Part shown: piece by piece, positions 1 through 9,127 of the stretch | Layout of the letters: each line of letters opens with the position of its first letter | How positions within the stretch are numbered: the first letter of the stretch is position 1 | Assembly: GCF_028128765.1 (NCBI RefSeq) | Contig: NZ_LBJG01000018.1 | Span: 62,001-126,000 of the forward strand | DNA: 64,000 nucleotides | From: Bradyrhizobium sp. CCBAU 51627 | GTDB lineage: Bacteria > Pseudomonadota > Alphaproteobacteria > Rhizobiales > Xanthobacteraceae | Direction: 5' to 3' | The notes under the pieces: model-generated | Seen by the model: only the letters and a program-made list of their open reading frames with translations | Told to the model about the DNA's origin: nothing | Database searches by the model: none | Translations under genes and position numbers: made by a program

Positions 1-1
1 C

Positions 2-295
2 TTCGACTATCGCGAGGTGCAGGTAGCGCAGGCCATCATCGCCAATGCTCGCAGCGTCATGCTGGTCGCCGATTCCACAAAACTTCGCCGCAGTGCGCCG
101 GTCCGCATCGCGCATATGACGCAGATCCAGACCTTCGTGACCGACCAGGAGCTGCCCGAACGCCTCGCCACCATCTGCCACAGCAAGGGCATCGAGGTGG
201 TGGAGGCAATGCCGAAGGGGGCTGACATCGACGAGACCCAGGCCGATGCGCAGGATGCGGCGCCAGAAGCGGCCCCAGTGGTGCGGTTGCGCTAG
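2..295 (+). CDS. glpR: DeoR/GlpR-type transcriptional regulator, C-terminal part (5' end outside window)
   Basis: The frame is open from the left edge to a TAG stop at 293-295, so the start and the N-terminal helix-turn-helix lie outside the window. The visible ~97 residues match the end of the DeoR-family sensor domain, including the stretch VMLVADSTKLRR and an ITD-like TFVTD, which in this family contribute to binding a phosphorylated sugar or polyol. A 25-residue Ala/Asp-rich tail follows. Because glpD and a complete glycerol ABC transporter lie just downstream on the same strand, the likely role is glycerol-3-phosphate-responsive repressor of that operon (GlpR). The family is clear; the GlpR assignment is from context. 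Confidence 0.75.
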   Translation, partial: FDYREVQVAQAIIANARSVMLVADSTKLRRSAPVRIAHMTQIQTFVTDQELPERLATICHSKGIEVVEAMPKGADIDETQADAQDAAPEAAPVVRLR

Positions 296-299
296 CGCC

Positions 300-725
300 T
301 CAGGCGCCGTCCCACGGGTTGAGCAGCGGCACGCCGAAGGCCGTAAAATCCTTCACATTCCGTGTGACGAGCATGAGATTGTGAGCCAGCGCCGTTGCCG
401 CGAAGAACCCGTCCATGACTGACAAGGCAGTGCCGCTGCCGCGGCTCTGTGCCATTAGATCCCCCCAGCGCTCAGCCACCGCGTGATCGATCGGCAGAAT
501 GCGCTCTGCAAACCGGGCCGGCAGATCATGGGCGAGCCAGGCGGTCAGTGCCGTCCGCCGACGACCGTCATCCAGCAATGCGATCCCGCGTCGAAGCTCG
601 GCGACGGACACGACGCTGATGAAAGCGCGATCCTCGTCGACCGTATCGAGCCAGGCCAAAACTTTCGGAGAAGGAATCGGACGCTGCACCTCCGACAGCA
701 CATTGGTGTCGAGGAGCAGGTTCAC
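300..725 (-). CDS. VapC-like PIN-domain toxin (ribonuclease)
   Basis: A 141-residue protein of usual VapC length. The PIN-domain acidic residues are visible: D6 in LLLDTNVLSE, E43 in VAELRRG, D105 in SVMDGFFAATA and D126 in VTRNVKDF, which together would bind metal for RNA cleavage. Its start overlaps the end of the upstream antitoxin gene by four bases, typical of translational coupling in type II toxin-antitoxin pairs. Known members cleave tRNA or rRNA; the target here cannot be read from sequence. The pair sits on the opposite strand between the glycerol regulator and glpD. Confidence 0.9.
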   Translation of the reverse strand: MNLLLDTNVLSEVQRPIPSPKVLAWLDTVDEDRAFISVVSVAELRRGIALLDDGRRRTALTAWLAHDLPARFAERILPIDHAVAERWGDLMAQSRGSGTALSVMDGFFAATALAHNLMLVTRNVKDFTAFGVPLLNPWDGA

Positions 726-988
726 GGCATCTCGTCGCGTGGTTCGTCCTGTGCGCGTTCAAGTTCGAGGTCGGCGCCGCGCAGTGGTGAGGCCAGCAGG
801 AATTCAGCGAGCGTGCCTTTGCGTGCAGTCTTCCGCGCCCATTCTTCGGCGGACACGATCACGGCATTCGGCCTGCCGTGGCGGGTGATGATCTGGGGAC
901 CGGTCTGGGCGCGATCGATCACCTCGGACAGGCGCGCCTTGGCATTCGCAAGCGTCCACGTGCCGTTGGGAGTGCTGCTGTCTGTCAT
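722..988 (-). CDS. Phd/YefM-type antitoxin
   Basis: An 88-residue protein with a Phd/YefM N-terminal DNA-binding fold: WTLANAKARLSEVIDRA followed by GPQIITRHGRPNAVIVSAEEW, the conserved strand-turn segment of the family. The C-terminal ~35 residues are charged and lower in complexity, as expected for the part that wraps the toxin. It is the first gene of a two-gene unit with the PIN toxin (four-base overlap). Antitoxins of this type repress their own promoter; a 9-bp direct repeat just upstream of the start (1002-1019) is a candidate binding site. Confidence 0.9.
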   Translation of the reverse strand: MTDSSTPNGTWTLANAKARLSEVIDRAQTGPQIITRHGRPNAVIVSAEEWARKTARKGTLAEFLLASPLRGADLELERAQDEPRDEMP

Positions 989-1001
989 CGAGTAGAACCA
1001 A

Positions 1002-1019
1002 TATGACTATTATGACCAT
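1002..1019 (-). promoter_or_regulatory. Candidate antitoxin operator (9-bp direct repeat)
   Basis: Two adjacent 9-mers, TATGACTAT and TATGACCAT, lie 14-31 bases upstream of the antitoxin start codon, where Phd-type autoregulation would act. Only the repeat is seen; binding is inferred. Confidence 0.4.
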
Positions 1020-1080
1020 ATCAGCTTGGAGCGGCTATTCAAGCGCAGCACTGCGCTCTCAATCGCCATCCGACATGCCC

Positions 1081-1184
1081 AATTCGATGGCGAATTGCCC
1101 CACAGAAAGTTTCGCTTTCGCTTCCCTTGGCCTCTCTTTCGTCTTGCTTTCGTTTTCTGGTGTGTTCTAATCAAAAACGAAAGC
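1081..1184 (+). promoter_or_regulatory. glpD promoter/operator region with TTTCG repeats
   Basis: The segment upstream of glpD carries TTTCG at 1110, 1116, 1137 and 1148. It also has a perfect 11-bp inverted repeat, GCTTTCGTTTT (1146-1156) against AAAACGAAAGC (1174-1184), and a smaller palindrome AATTCG-ATGG-CGAATT at 1081-1096. GlpR operators described in other bacteria are built on TTCG/CGAA half-sites, so this is a plausible repressor binding region for the regulator at the left edge. Confidence 0.5.
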
Positions 1185-1216
1185 AGCCGCGCGACTGAAC
1201 GGGCGGTTTCCGGGGG

Positions 1217-2767
1217 ATGCGTCTGTTGGAGCGTATTTTCGACCTCGCCATCATCGGAGGCGGTGTTAACGGTTGCGGGATCGCGCGTGACGCGGTGGGC
1301 CGCGGCAACACTGTTTTCCTGTGCGAAATGAATGATCTGGCGAGCGGGACGTCGTCCTGGTCGACCAAGCTGGTGCATGGCGGCCTGCGCTATCTCGAAT
1401 ATTACGAGTTCCGCCTGGTCCGCGAAGCGCTGATCGAGCGCGAGATTCTCTGGGGCATCGCGCCCCATATCATCCGCCCCCTGCGTTTCGTATTGCCGCA
1501 TCACGCCGGCCTGCGCCCGGCCTGGCTGCTGCGCCTTGGCCTCTTTCTCTACGATCATATCGGCGGACGCCATTTGCTGCCGGCGACGCGCTCGCTCGAT
1601 CTCAGACGCGATGAGGTCGGCAAGCCGCTGATCCCGAATCGCTACGTCCGCGCGTTCGAATATTCCGATTGCTTCGTCGATGACGCCCGCCTCGTCGTGC
1701 TCAACGCGCGCGACGCCGCCGACAAGGGCGCCGAGATCCGCACCCGCACCCGCGCGACGGATATCAAGCAGTCCGATGGCGTCTGGACCGTCAGCATGGT
1801 CGACACGCTGACCGGCGTGCGCTCGCAGATCCAGGCCCGCGCGCTGGTCAATGCCGGCGGCCCCTGGGTCGAGGACGTGCTCGGCCGCGGTGCCGGCGTC
1901 AATGCGAAAGCAAAGGTGCGCCTGGTGCAGGGCTCGCACATCGTGGTCAGGAAGCTCTACGATCACGACCGTGCCTACATGTTCCAGAATGCCGATGGCC
2001 GCATCATCTTCGTCATTCCCTATCAGGACGACTTCACGCTGATCGGCACCACCGACCGCGACTATGACGGCGATCCCGCCAAGGTGAAGGCGACACCGGA
2101 GGAGATCGAGTATCTCTGCAGGGCCGCGAGCGAATATCTCGCCAGGCCGGTGGCGCCGGCGGAGGTGGTCTGGACCTATTCCGGCGTGCGGCCGCTTTAT
2201 GACGATGGCGCCAGCGAGGCCAAGGCCGCGACCCGCGATTACGTGTTCGAGCTCGACACGCCGGGCGGGGTGCCGCTGCTGTCGATCTATGGCGGCAAGA
2301 TCACGACCTACCGCCGCCTTGCCGAAGAGGCGCTGGAACGCCTCGCCCCCTATCTTCGCAGTGCGAAGGCGCGCGAGGGCTGGACCGGCAAATGGCCGCT
2401 TCCGGGCGGCGACATGGACGTATCGGCCGTCGACGGCTTGATCGCCGAACTCCAGCGCGGCTACCCTTTCCTGAGCCATGAGCATGCGCGACGCCTCGCG
2501 CGCGCGTATGGCACCCGCGCCATCAAATTGCTCGGCGACGCCAAGTCGGCCGCTGATCTCGGCCAGGCCTTTGGCGCAACTCTGACCGAACGCGAGGTTC
2601 GCTACCTGATGAACAATGAATGGGCGGTGACCGCCGAGGATATCGTCTGGCGCCGCTCCAAGCTCGGTCTGCGACTATCTGCCGATGAAATTGCGTCCCT
2701 GGACGACTGGATCAGGACCCACGCCGTGTCGCAAAGTCCGCTGCTGGAAGCAGGAGGACGCTCATGA
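1217..2767 (+). CDS. glpD: Aerobic glycerol-3-phosphate dehydrogenase (FAD)
   Basis: Oxidises sn-glycerol-3-phosphate to dihydroxyacetone phosphate at the inner membrane face and passes electrons to quinone. The 516-residue length is normal for GlpD. The N-terminal dinucleotide-binding motif IIGGGVNGCGIARD (residues 12-25) is followed by the family hallmarks SGTSSWSTKLVHGGLRYLE and, later, LIGTTDRDYDGDP and YGGKITTYRR. The C-terminal alpha-helical DAO_C domain is complete. The ATG at 1217 has its purine-rich stretch immediately adjacent (1212-1216), so a TTG at 1226, with better spacing and giving ERIFDLAIIGGG, could be the real start. glpS starts four bases inside the end of this gene, marking one operon with the glycerol importer. 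Confidence 0.95.
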   Translation: MRLLERIFDLAIIGGGVNGCGIARDAVGRGNTVFLCEMNDLASGTSSWSTKLVHGGLRYLEYYEFRLVREALIEREILWGIAPHIIRPLRFVLPHHAGLRPAWLLRLGLFLYDHIGGRHLLPATRSLDLRRDEVGKPLIPNRYVRAFEYSDCFVDDARLVVLNARDAADKGAEIRTRTRATDIKQSDGVWTVSMVDTLTGVRSQIQARALVNAGGPWVEDVLGRGAGVNAKAKVRLVQGSHIVVRKLYDHDRAYMFQNADGRIIFVIPYQDDFTLIGTTDRDYDGDPAKVKATPEEIEYLCRAASEYLARPVAPAEVVWTYSGVRPLYDDGASEAKAATRDYVFELDTPGGVPLLSIYGGKITTYRRLAEEALERLAPYLRSAKAREGWTGKWPLPGGDMDVSAVDGLIAELQRGYPFLSHEHARRLARAYGTRAIKLLGDAKSAADLGQAFGATLTEREVRYLMNNEWAVTAEDIVWRRSKLGLRLSADEIASLDDWIRTHAVSQSPLLEAGGRS

Positions 2768-3903
2768 GCGTGACACTCGATCATGTGACCCGGACTGTCG
2801 ACGGGGTCCAGCACATCCGCGACGTCTCGCTGACGCTCGAGAGCGGCACGCTCAACGTGCTGCTCGGGCCGACGCTGTCGGGCAAGACCTCGATCATGCG
2901 GCTGCTCGCCGGTCTCGACAAGCCGACCACGGGCAAGGTGCTCGTCAACGGCAAGGACGTCACCGGCGCCGACGTGCGCCAGCGCTCGGTCGCGATGGTC
3001 TATCAGCAGTTCATCAACTACCCCTCGCTCACGGTCTACGAGAATATCGCCTCGCCCCTGCGCGTGCAGGGTAAGCCGCGCGAGGAGATCGAGAGCCGGG
3101 TGGCGGAAGCCGCAAAACTGCTCCGGCTCGAGCCGTTCCTGAAGCGCACGCCGCTCCAGCTCTCGGGCGGCCAGCAGCAGCGCGCCGCGATCGCGCGCGC
3201 GCTGGTCAAGGACGCCGATCTCGTGCTGCTCGACGAGCCGCTCGCCAATCTCGATTATAAGCTGCGCGAGGAGCTGCGCGCCGAGTTGCCACGCATCTTC
3301 GAGGCCTCCGGCGCGATCTTCGTCTATGCGACCACCGAGCCGACCGAGGCGCTGCTGCTCGGCGGCAATACGGTGTGCATGTGGGAAGGCCAGGCGCTCC
3401 AGATCGGCGAGACCACCAATGTTTACCGCCGGCCGCAGACCCTGCGCGTCGCCCAGGTCTTCTCCGATCCGCCGCTCAACCTCGTCGGCATCGAGAAGAA
3501 GAACGGCTCCGTGCAATATGCAGGCGGCACGTCGTCGCCGGCCTCGGGTCTCTATTCGTCGCTTGCAGACGGCGCCTATCGCGTCGGCTTCCGCGCGCAT
3601 CAGCTTGGCCTTGCCAATGGTGAGGCCGATCGCCACGCCTTCCATGCCAGGGTGACGGTGACCGAGATCACCGGTTCGGAGAGTTTCGTGCATTTGACCC
3701 GCGACGGATCGAACTGGGTTGCGGTGCTGCATGGCGTGCACGAGTTCGAGCCAGGCCAGACGCTGGACGCCGTGCTCGATCCCAATGATGTCTTTGTGTT
3801 CGATGCGGCAGACCGTCTGGTCGCCGCTCCGGGCTCCATAGCGTTTTCAAGCGAAGTGCCTGGCGGTTCGCGTGAAGACAACGCGTCAAAGAAAAAAGCT
3901 TGA
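2764..3903 (+). CDS. glpS: Glycerol ABC transporter ATP-binding protein GlpS (lacks switch histidine)
   Basis: First ATPase of the rhizobial glycerol importer. Walker A is GPTLSGKT (35-42), the signature LSGGQ is intact (133-137) and Walker B ends in D157-E158. The H-loop, normally YVTHDQ, reads YATTEPTEA, with T191 in place of the switch histidine. A MalK-like C-terminal regulatory domain follows. The last ~20 codons coincide with a dispersed repeat also present at 33,711-33,762, so the C-terminal tail seems to be repeat-derived. It overlaps glpD by four bases and precedes glpT by 11 bases. The partner GlpT has the complementary defects. Confidence 0.9.
   Translation: MSVTLDHVTRTVDGVQHIRDVSLTLESGTLNVLLGPTLSGKTSIMRLLAGLDKPTTGKVLVNGKDVTGADVRQRSVAMVYQQFINYPSLTVYENIASPLRVQGKPREEIESRVAEAAKLLRLEPFLKRTPLQLSGGQQQRAAIARALVKDADLVLLDEPLANLDYKLREELRAELPRIFEASGAIFVYATTEPTEALLLGGNTVCMWEGQALQIGETTNVYRRPQTLRVAQVFSDPPLNLVGIEKKNGSVQYAGGTSSPASGLYSSLADGAYRVGFRAHQLGLANGEADRHAFHARVTVTEITGSESFVHLTRDGSNWVAVLHGVHEFEPGQTLDAVLDPNDVFVFDAADRLVAAPGSIAFSSEVPGGSREDNASKKKA
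3841..3890. repeat. Dispersed repeat element, copy 1, inside the glpS coding sequence
   Basis: Reads as the reverse complement of the repeat at 33,711-33,762 (41 of 50 positions). It encodes most of the last 20 residues of GlpS (AFSSEVPGGSREDNASKKKA), indicating that the element was absorbed into the gene end. Confidence 0.65.
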
Positions 3904-3914
3904 GGGGATGCGCC

Positions 3915-4999
3915 ATGGCTCGCATTGACCTCGTCGATCTCGCCCATTCCTACGGCGGCAACGATGCGCCGCCGGAGACCTTTGCGCTGAAGCCGGTCAC
4001 CATGACCTGGCGGCAGGGCGGCGCCTACGCGCTGCTCGGCCCGTCCGGCTGCGGTAAGACCACGCTGCTCAACGTCATCTCCGGCATCATCACGCCGTCG
4101 CGGGGGAAAATCCTGTTCGACGGGGTGGACATCACACCGCTGTCAACCCAGAAGCGCAACATCGCCCAGGTGTTCCAGTTTCCGGTGATCTACGACACGA
4201 TGACGGTGGGGCAGAACCTGGCGTTTCCGCTGAAGAATCGCGGCGTGCCGAAGGCCGAGATCGACAAGCGTGTCGCCGAGATCGGCCGCCTGCTCGACCT
4301 CGAACCCTATCTGAATCGCAAGGCGACGCGGCTCACCGCCGACGCCAAGCAGAAGATTTCGCTCGGCCGTGGCCTCGTTCGCTCCGATGTTGCCGCCGTG
4401 CTGTTCGATGAGCCGCTGACGGTGATTGATCCTGAATTGAAATGGCAGCTTCGTTCCAAGCTGAAGGCGCTGCATCGCGAGCTCGACCTCACGATGATCT
4501 ACGTCACCCACGACCAGACCGAGGCGCTGACCTTCGCCGACACCGTGGTCGTCATGCATGACGGCCGCGTGGTGCAGAGTGGTACGCCGGCGGAGCTGTT
4601 CGACAAGCCCGCCCACACCTTCGTCGGTTATTTCATCGGCTCGCCCGGCATGAACATCCTGCCGGCCGAGGTGAAGGGGCGCGAAGCCAGGGTCGGCGGC
4701 CATGTCATCGCGCTGAACCGCAGCTACGACAACCTGCCCGCAGGCGCCAAGATCGAGATCGGCGTGCGTCCGGAATTCGTCGACGCGGTTGCGCCGGGGC
4801 CCGGCCTGCTCAGCGCAAAGGTCGAGCGTATCGACGACCTCGGCCGCATTCGCTTCGCGCGCGTGCGCGTGGACGAGGCCAAGATCGCAGCGCGTGCGCC
4901 GGCAGGCTTCACCAGCTCCGACGGCAATGCCGGCCTGAAATTCGATCCCGCGCACATCCACGTCTATGCCGACAGCCTTCTGGTGGAGGGAGCCGCCTG

Positions 5000-5000
<1 letters not shown>
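3915..5000 (+). CDS. glpT: Glycerol ABC transporter ATP-binding protein GlpT (degenerate signature motif)
   Basis: Second ATPase of the importer, 361 residues from the ATG at 3915, which has GAGGGG seven bases upstream (the frame also opens earlier at a TTG at 3900). Walker A is GPSGCGKT (42-49), Walker B ends D165-E166 and the switch histidine H199 is present in YVTHDQTEA. The signature motif, however, is LTADAKQK (140-147) where LSGGQQQR is expected. A C-terminal OB-type domain is present. Paired with GlpS, one composite ATP site would be canonical and the other degenerate. The stop overlaps the glpP start by one base. Not related to the glycerol-3-phosphate/phosphate antiporter also called GlpT. 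Confidence 0.9.
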
Positions 5001-5973
<973 letters not shown>

Positions 5974-5974
<1 letters not shown>

Positions 5975-6780
5975 TGCATTCGATCCCCGGCCGCCGCCTC
6001 ATCATGGGGCTGTTCCTGATCTTCCTGATGTTGCCGATCTACTGGCTCGTCAACATGAGCTTCAAGACCAACGGCGAGATCATCTCGACGATGACGCTGT
6101 GGCCGCATGCGCCGACGCTGCAGCACTACAGGCGCATCTTTACCGACGAGAGCTGGTATTCCGGCTATATCAACTCGCTGGAATACGTCGTTATCAACAC
6201 CATCATCTCGATCTCGGTGGCGCTGCCGGCGGCCTACGCGTTCTCGCGCTACCGCTTCCTCGGCGACAAGCATCTGTTCTTCTGGTTGCTGTCGAACCGC
6301 ATGGCGCCGGCCGCGGTCTATGCGCTGCCGTTCTTCAATCTCTATTCGGCGATCGGCCTGTTCGATACGCCGTGGGCGGTTGCGCTCGCGCACTGCATCT
6401 TCAATGTGCCGCTGGCGGTGTGGATCCTCGAAGGATTCGTCTCCGGCGTACCGCGCGAGATCGACGAGACCGCCTTCCTCGATGGCTATTCGTTCCCACG
6501 GTTCTTCATCAAGATCCTGGTGCCGCTGATCGCAAGCGGTATCGGCGTTGCTGCCTTCTTCTGCTTCATGTTTTCCTGGGTCGAGCTGCTGCTGGCGCGT
6601 ACGCTGACCTCGGTCAATGCCAAGCCGATCGCTGCGGTCATGACGCGCACGGTGTCGGCGGCCGGCATGGACTGGGGCCTGCTGGCGGCCGCCGGCGTGC
6701 TCACGATCATCCCGGGCGCGCTCGTGATCTGGTTCGTCCGCAACTACATCGCGCGCGGCTTCGCGCTCGGCCGGGTGTAG
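5974..6780 (+). CDS. glpQ: Glycerol ABC transporter permease GlpQ
   Basis: Second permease (268 residues, about six transmembrane segments) of the MalG/UgpE type. The EAA loop reads EIDETAFLDGYSFPRFFIK. It would form the heterodimeric channel with GlpP. Translation is coupled to glpP through a one-base overlap (A of TGA/ATG). The name follows the rhizobial glpSTPQUV nomenclature and is unrelated to glycerophosphodiester phosphodiesterase GlpQ of enteric bacteria. Confidence 0.9.
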
Positions 6781-6789
6781 GAGGTTCTC

Positions 6790-7119
6790 ATGGACTCCAT
6801 TGCATGGATGGCCTGGACGCTGCCGACCGCGATCTTCTTCGTGGCGCTGGCGTGCACGCTGGCCATTATGACCTGGCTCGCAGCCGCCTATCCCGAGGCC
6901 GAGCGCGTCGGGATCCTGCGCATCCCAACCACGCGCGGCGACCGCCTGTTCGTCTCGCTGATCGTGGCCGCCGTCATCCACCTGGTGTGGATCGGGCTCG
7001 TCGGCACCGATCCGATCACGACGATTCCGATCGGAGAGGAAGGAATTGAAATAACGAGCCTGTGGCTCGCAACCGTGATTTCGCTTGCCTCTGGCGTGGT
7101 GATCTTTCGCACCGTCTGA
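6790..7119 (+). CDS. glpU: Small membrane protein GlpU (DUF2160 family)
   Basis: A 109-residue protein with three hydrophobic segments (about residues 8-32, 52-72 and 88-106), matching the small predicted membrane protein found between the permeases and the binding protein in rhizobial glycerol operons. It begins nine bases after the glpQ stop with an AGGAGG-like site at 6779-6785. Its role in transport is not established: a stabilising or accessory subunit is possible. Conservation of its place in the operon is the main functional clue. Confidence 0.8.
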   Translation: MDSIAWMAWTLPTAIFFVALACTLAIMTWLAAAYPEAERVGILRIPTTRGDRLFVSLIVAAVIHLVWIGLVGTDPITTIPIGEEGIEITSLWLATVISLASGVVIFRTV

Positions 7120-7194
7120 GGCCTGCGAGAAAGAGCAGATCCGGGGTCTACCCGGGCCTGGATTTAGTTTGTCGCTTCAACCGGAGGAAACTTA

Positions 7195-8976
7195 ATGCGA
7201 CACTTGCGAACGACCAAGGACAGTCTTCTGACCATGACCAGCGCCGTCGCGCTGATCGCGGCTTCGATGACGATCGCCGCGCCGGCGCGCGCTGACGAAG
7301 CCGCCGCCAAGAAGTGGATCGACAGCGAATTCCAGCCGTCGACCCTGTCGAAGGACGATGCGCTGAAGGAGATGCAGTGGTTCATCAAGGCCGCTGAACC
7401 TTTCAAGGGCATGGAGATCAACGTCGTCTCCGAGACGCTGACCACGCACGAATATGAATCCCGCACGCTCGCGAAGGCGTTCGAGGAGATCACCGGCATC
7501 AAGGTCAAGCACGACATCATCCAGGAAGGTGACGTCGTCGAGAAGATTCAGACCCAGATGCAGTCCGGCAAGAACGTCTATGACGGCTGGATCAACGACT
7601 CCGACTTCATCGGAACGCACTTCCGCTACGGTCAGGCGGTCGATCTCACCGACTGGATGGCGAAGGACGGCAAGGACGTCACGGACCCGATGCTCGACGT
7701 CAACGACTTCATTGGCAAGTCGTTCACGACCGCGCCGAACGGTCACCTCTACCAGTTGCCGGACCAGCAGTTCGCCAACCTGTATTGGTTCCGGTACGAC
7801 TGGTTCACCAATCCGGACTACAAGGCCAAGTTCAAGGCCAAGTATGGCTACGATCTCGGCGTTCCCGTGAACTGGTCGGCCTACGAGGACATCGCTGAAT
7901 TCTTCACCAACGATGTCAAGGAGATCAACGGCGTCCGCGTCTATGGTCACATGGACTACGGCAAGAAGGATCCTTCGCTCGGATGGCGTTTCACCGACGC
8001 CTGGCTCTCGATGGCCGGCAACGGTGACAAGGGCATCCCGAACGGCCTGCCGGTCGATGAGTGGGGCATCCGCATGGAAGGCTGCCGTCCGGTCGGCTCG
8101 TCGGTCGAGCGTGGCGGCGACGTCAACGGACCGGCGGCGGTCTACTCGATCGTCAAGTATCTCGACTGGATGAAGAAGTATGCTCCGCCGCAGGCTCAGG
8201 GCATGACCTTCTCCGAATCGGGCCCGGTTCCGTCGCAGGGCAACATTGCCCAGCAGATCTTCTGGTACACCGCCTTCACCGCCGACATGGTGAAGCCCGG
8301 TCTGCCGGTGATGAACGCGGACGGTACGCCGAAGTGGCGTATGGCTCCGTCGCCGCACGGCGCCTACTGGAAGGACGGCATGAAGCTCGGCTACCAGGAC
8401 GTGGGATCGGCGACCCTGCTGAAGTCGACCCCGGTCGATCGCCGCAAGGCTGCCTGGCTGTATCTCCAGTTCATCGTCTCCAAGACGGTGTCGCTGAAGA
8501 AGAGCCATGTCGGTCTGACCTTCATCCGCGAATCCGACATCTGGGACAAGTCCTTCACGGAACGTGCGCCGAAGCTCGGCGGCCTGATCGAGTTCTACCG
8601 CTCGCCCGCGCGCGTGCAGTGGACCCCGACCGGCAACAACGTGCCTGACTATCCGAAGCTCGCTCAGCTGTGGTGGCAGAACATCGGCGATGCGTCGTCC
8701 GGTGCGAAGACGCCGCAAGCCGCGATGGACTCGCTCGCGGCCGCTCAGGACTCGGTCATGGAGCGTCTCGAGAAGTCGGGCGTGCAGGGCGCCTGCGGAC
8801 CGAAGCTCAACCCGAAGAAGACGGCTGAGTATTGGTACGACAAGTCGGCCAAGGACGGTAACATCGCTCCGCAGCGCAAGCTGGCGAACGAGAAGCCGAA
8901 GGGCGAAACCGTCGACTACGACACGCTGATCAAGTCGTGGCCGGCCTCGCCGCCCAAGCGCGCCGAAGCGAAGTAA
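7195..8976 (+). CDS. glpV: Glycerol ABC transporter periplasmic binding protein GlpV
   Basis: A 593-residue extracellular solute-binding protein, larger than typical sugar-binding proteins. The first ~33 residues form a signal peptide with a hydrophobic core (VALIAASMTIA) and an ARA cleavage site before DEAAAKKW. The mature part has the family-1 solute-binding layout, including the FEEITGIKVKHD and SGKNVYDGWINDSDF segments. A strong GGAGGAA site precedes the ATG. The 75-base gap after glpU and the terminator after the gene suggest it may be expressed more highly than the membrane genes. It captures glycerol in the periplasm for GlpPQ-GlpST. Confidence 0.9.
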   Translation: MRHLRTTKDSLLTMTSAVALIAASMTIAAPARADEAAAKKWIDSEFQPSTLSKDDALKEMQWFIKAAEPFKGMEINVVSETLTTHEYESRTLAKAFEEITGIKVKHDIIQEGDVVEKIQTQMQSGKNVYDGWINDSDFIGTHFRYGQAVDLTDWMAKDGKDVTDPMLDVNDFIGKSFTTAPNGHLYQLPDQQFANLYWFRYDWFTNPDYKAKFKAKYGYDLGVPVNWSAYEDIAEFFTNDVKEINGVRVYGHMDYGKKDPSLGWRFTDAWLSMAGNGDKGIPNGLPVDEWGIRMEGCRPVGSSVERGGDVNGPAAVYSIVKYLDWMKKYAPPQAQGMTFSESGPVPSQGNIAQQIFWYTAFTADMVKPGLPVMNADGTPKWRMAPSPHGAYWKDGMKLGYQDVGSATLLKSTPVDRRKAAWLYLQFIVSKTVSLKKSHVGLTFIRESDIWDKSFTERAPKLGGLIEFYRSPARVQWTPTGNNVPDYPKLAQLWWQNIGDASSGAKTPQAAMDSLAAAQDSVMERLEKSGVQGACGPKLNPKKTAEYWYDKSAKDGNIAPQRKLANEKPKGETVDYDTLIKSWPASPPKRAEAK

Positions 8977-9027
8977 TTCGCTGACATCATCATGGCCAGG
9001 TTCGTCCGGGCCATCCACGAGAGCAGG

Positions 9028-9053
9028 AGGCCGGGAGCAATCCCGGCCTTTTG
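9028..9053 (+). terminator. Rho-independent terminator of the glp operon
   Basis: A perfect 9-bp stem AGGCCGGGA / TCCCGGCCT with a GCAA tetraloop (9028-9049) followed by a short T run, 52 bases after the glpV stop. Confidence 0.85.
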
Positions 9054-9127
9054 TCGTTTGGCCCTCTTGCCTTATCGGCGGCCGTGATCTGAATTGAACA
9101 GCTCGGACCTGGAAGCGAGACTTCGCC

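Noticed and set aside
1010..2485. Long leftward open frame opposite glpD
   Set aside because: It is the mirror of the glpD coding sequence in a GC-rich genome; composition (Arg/His/Ala-rich) and lack of any motif show it is not a gene.
3900..3914. Upstream TTG start for glpT
   Set aside because: The ATG at 3915 has a well-placed GAGGGG site, and the extra five residues are not expected at the start of such ATPases.
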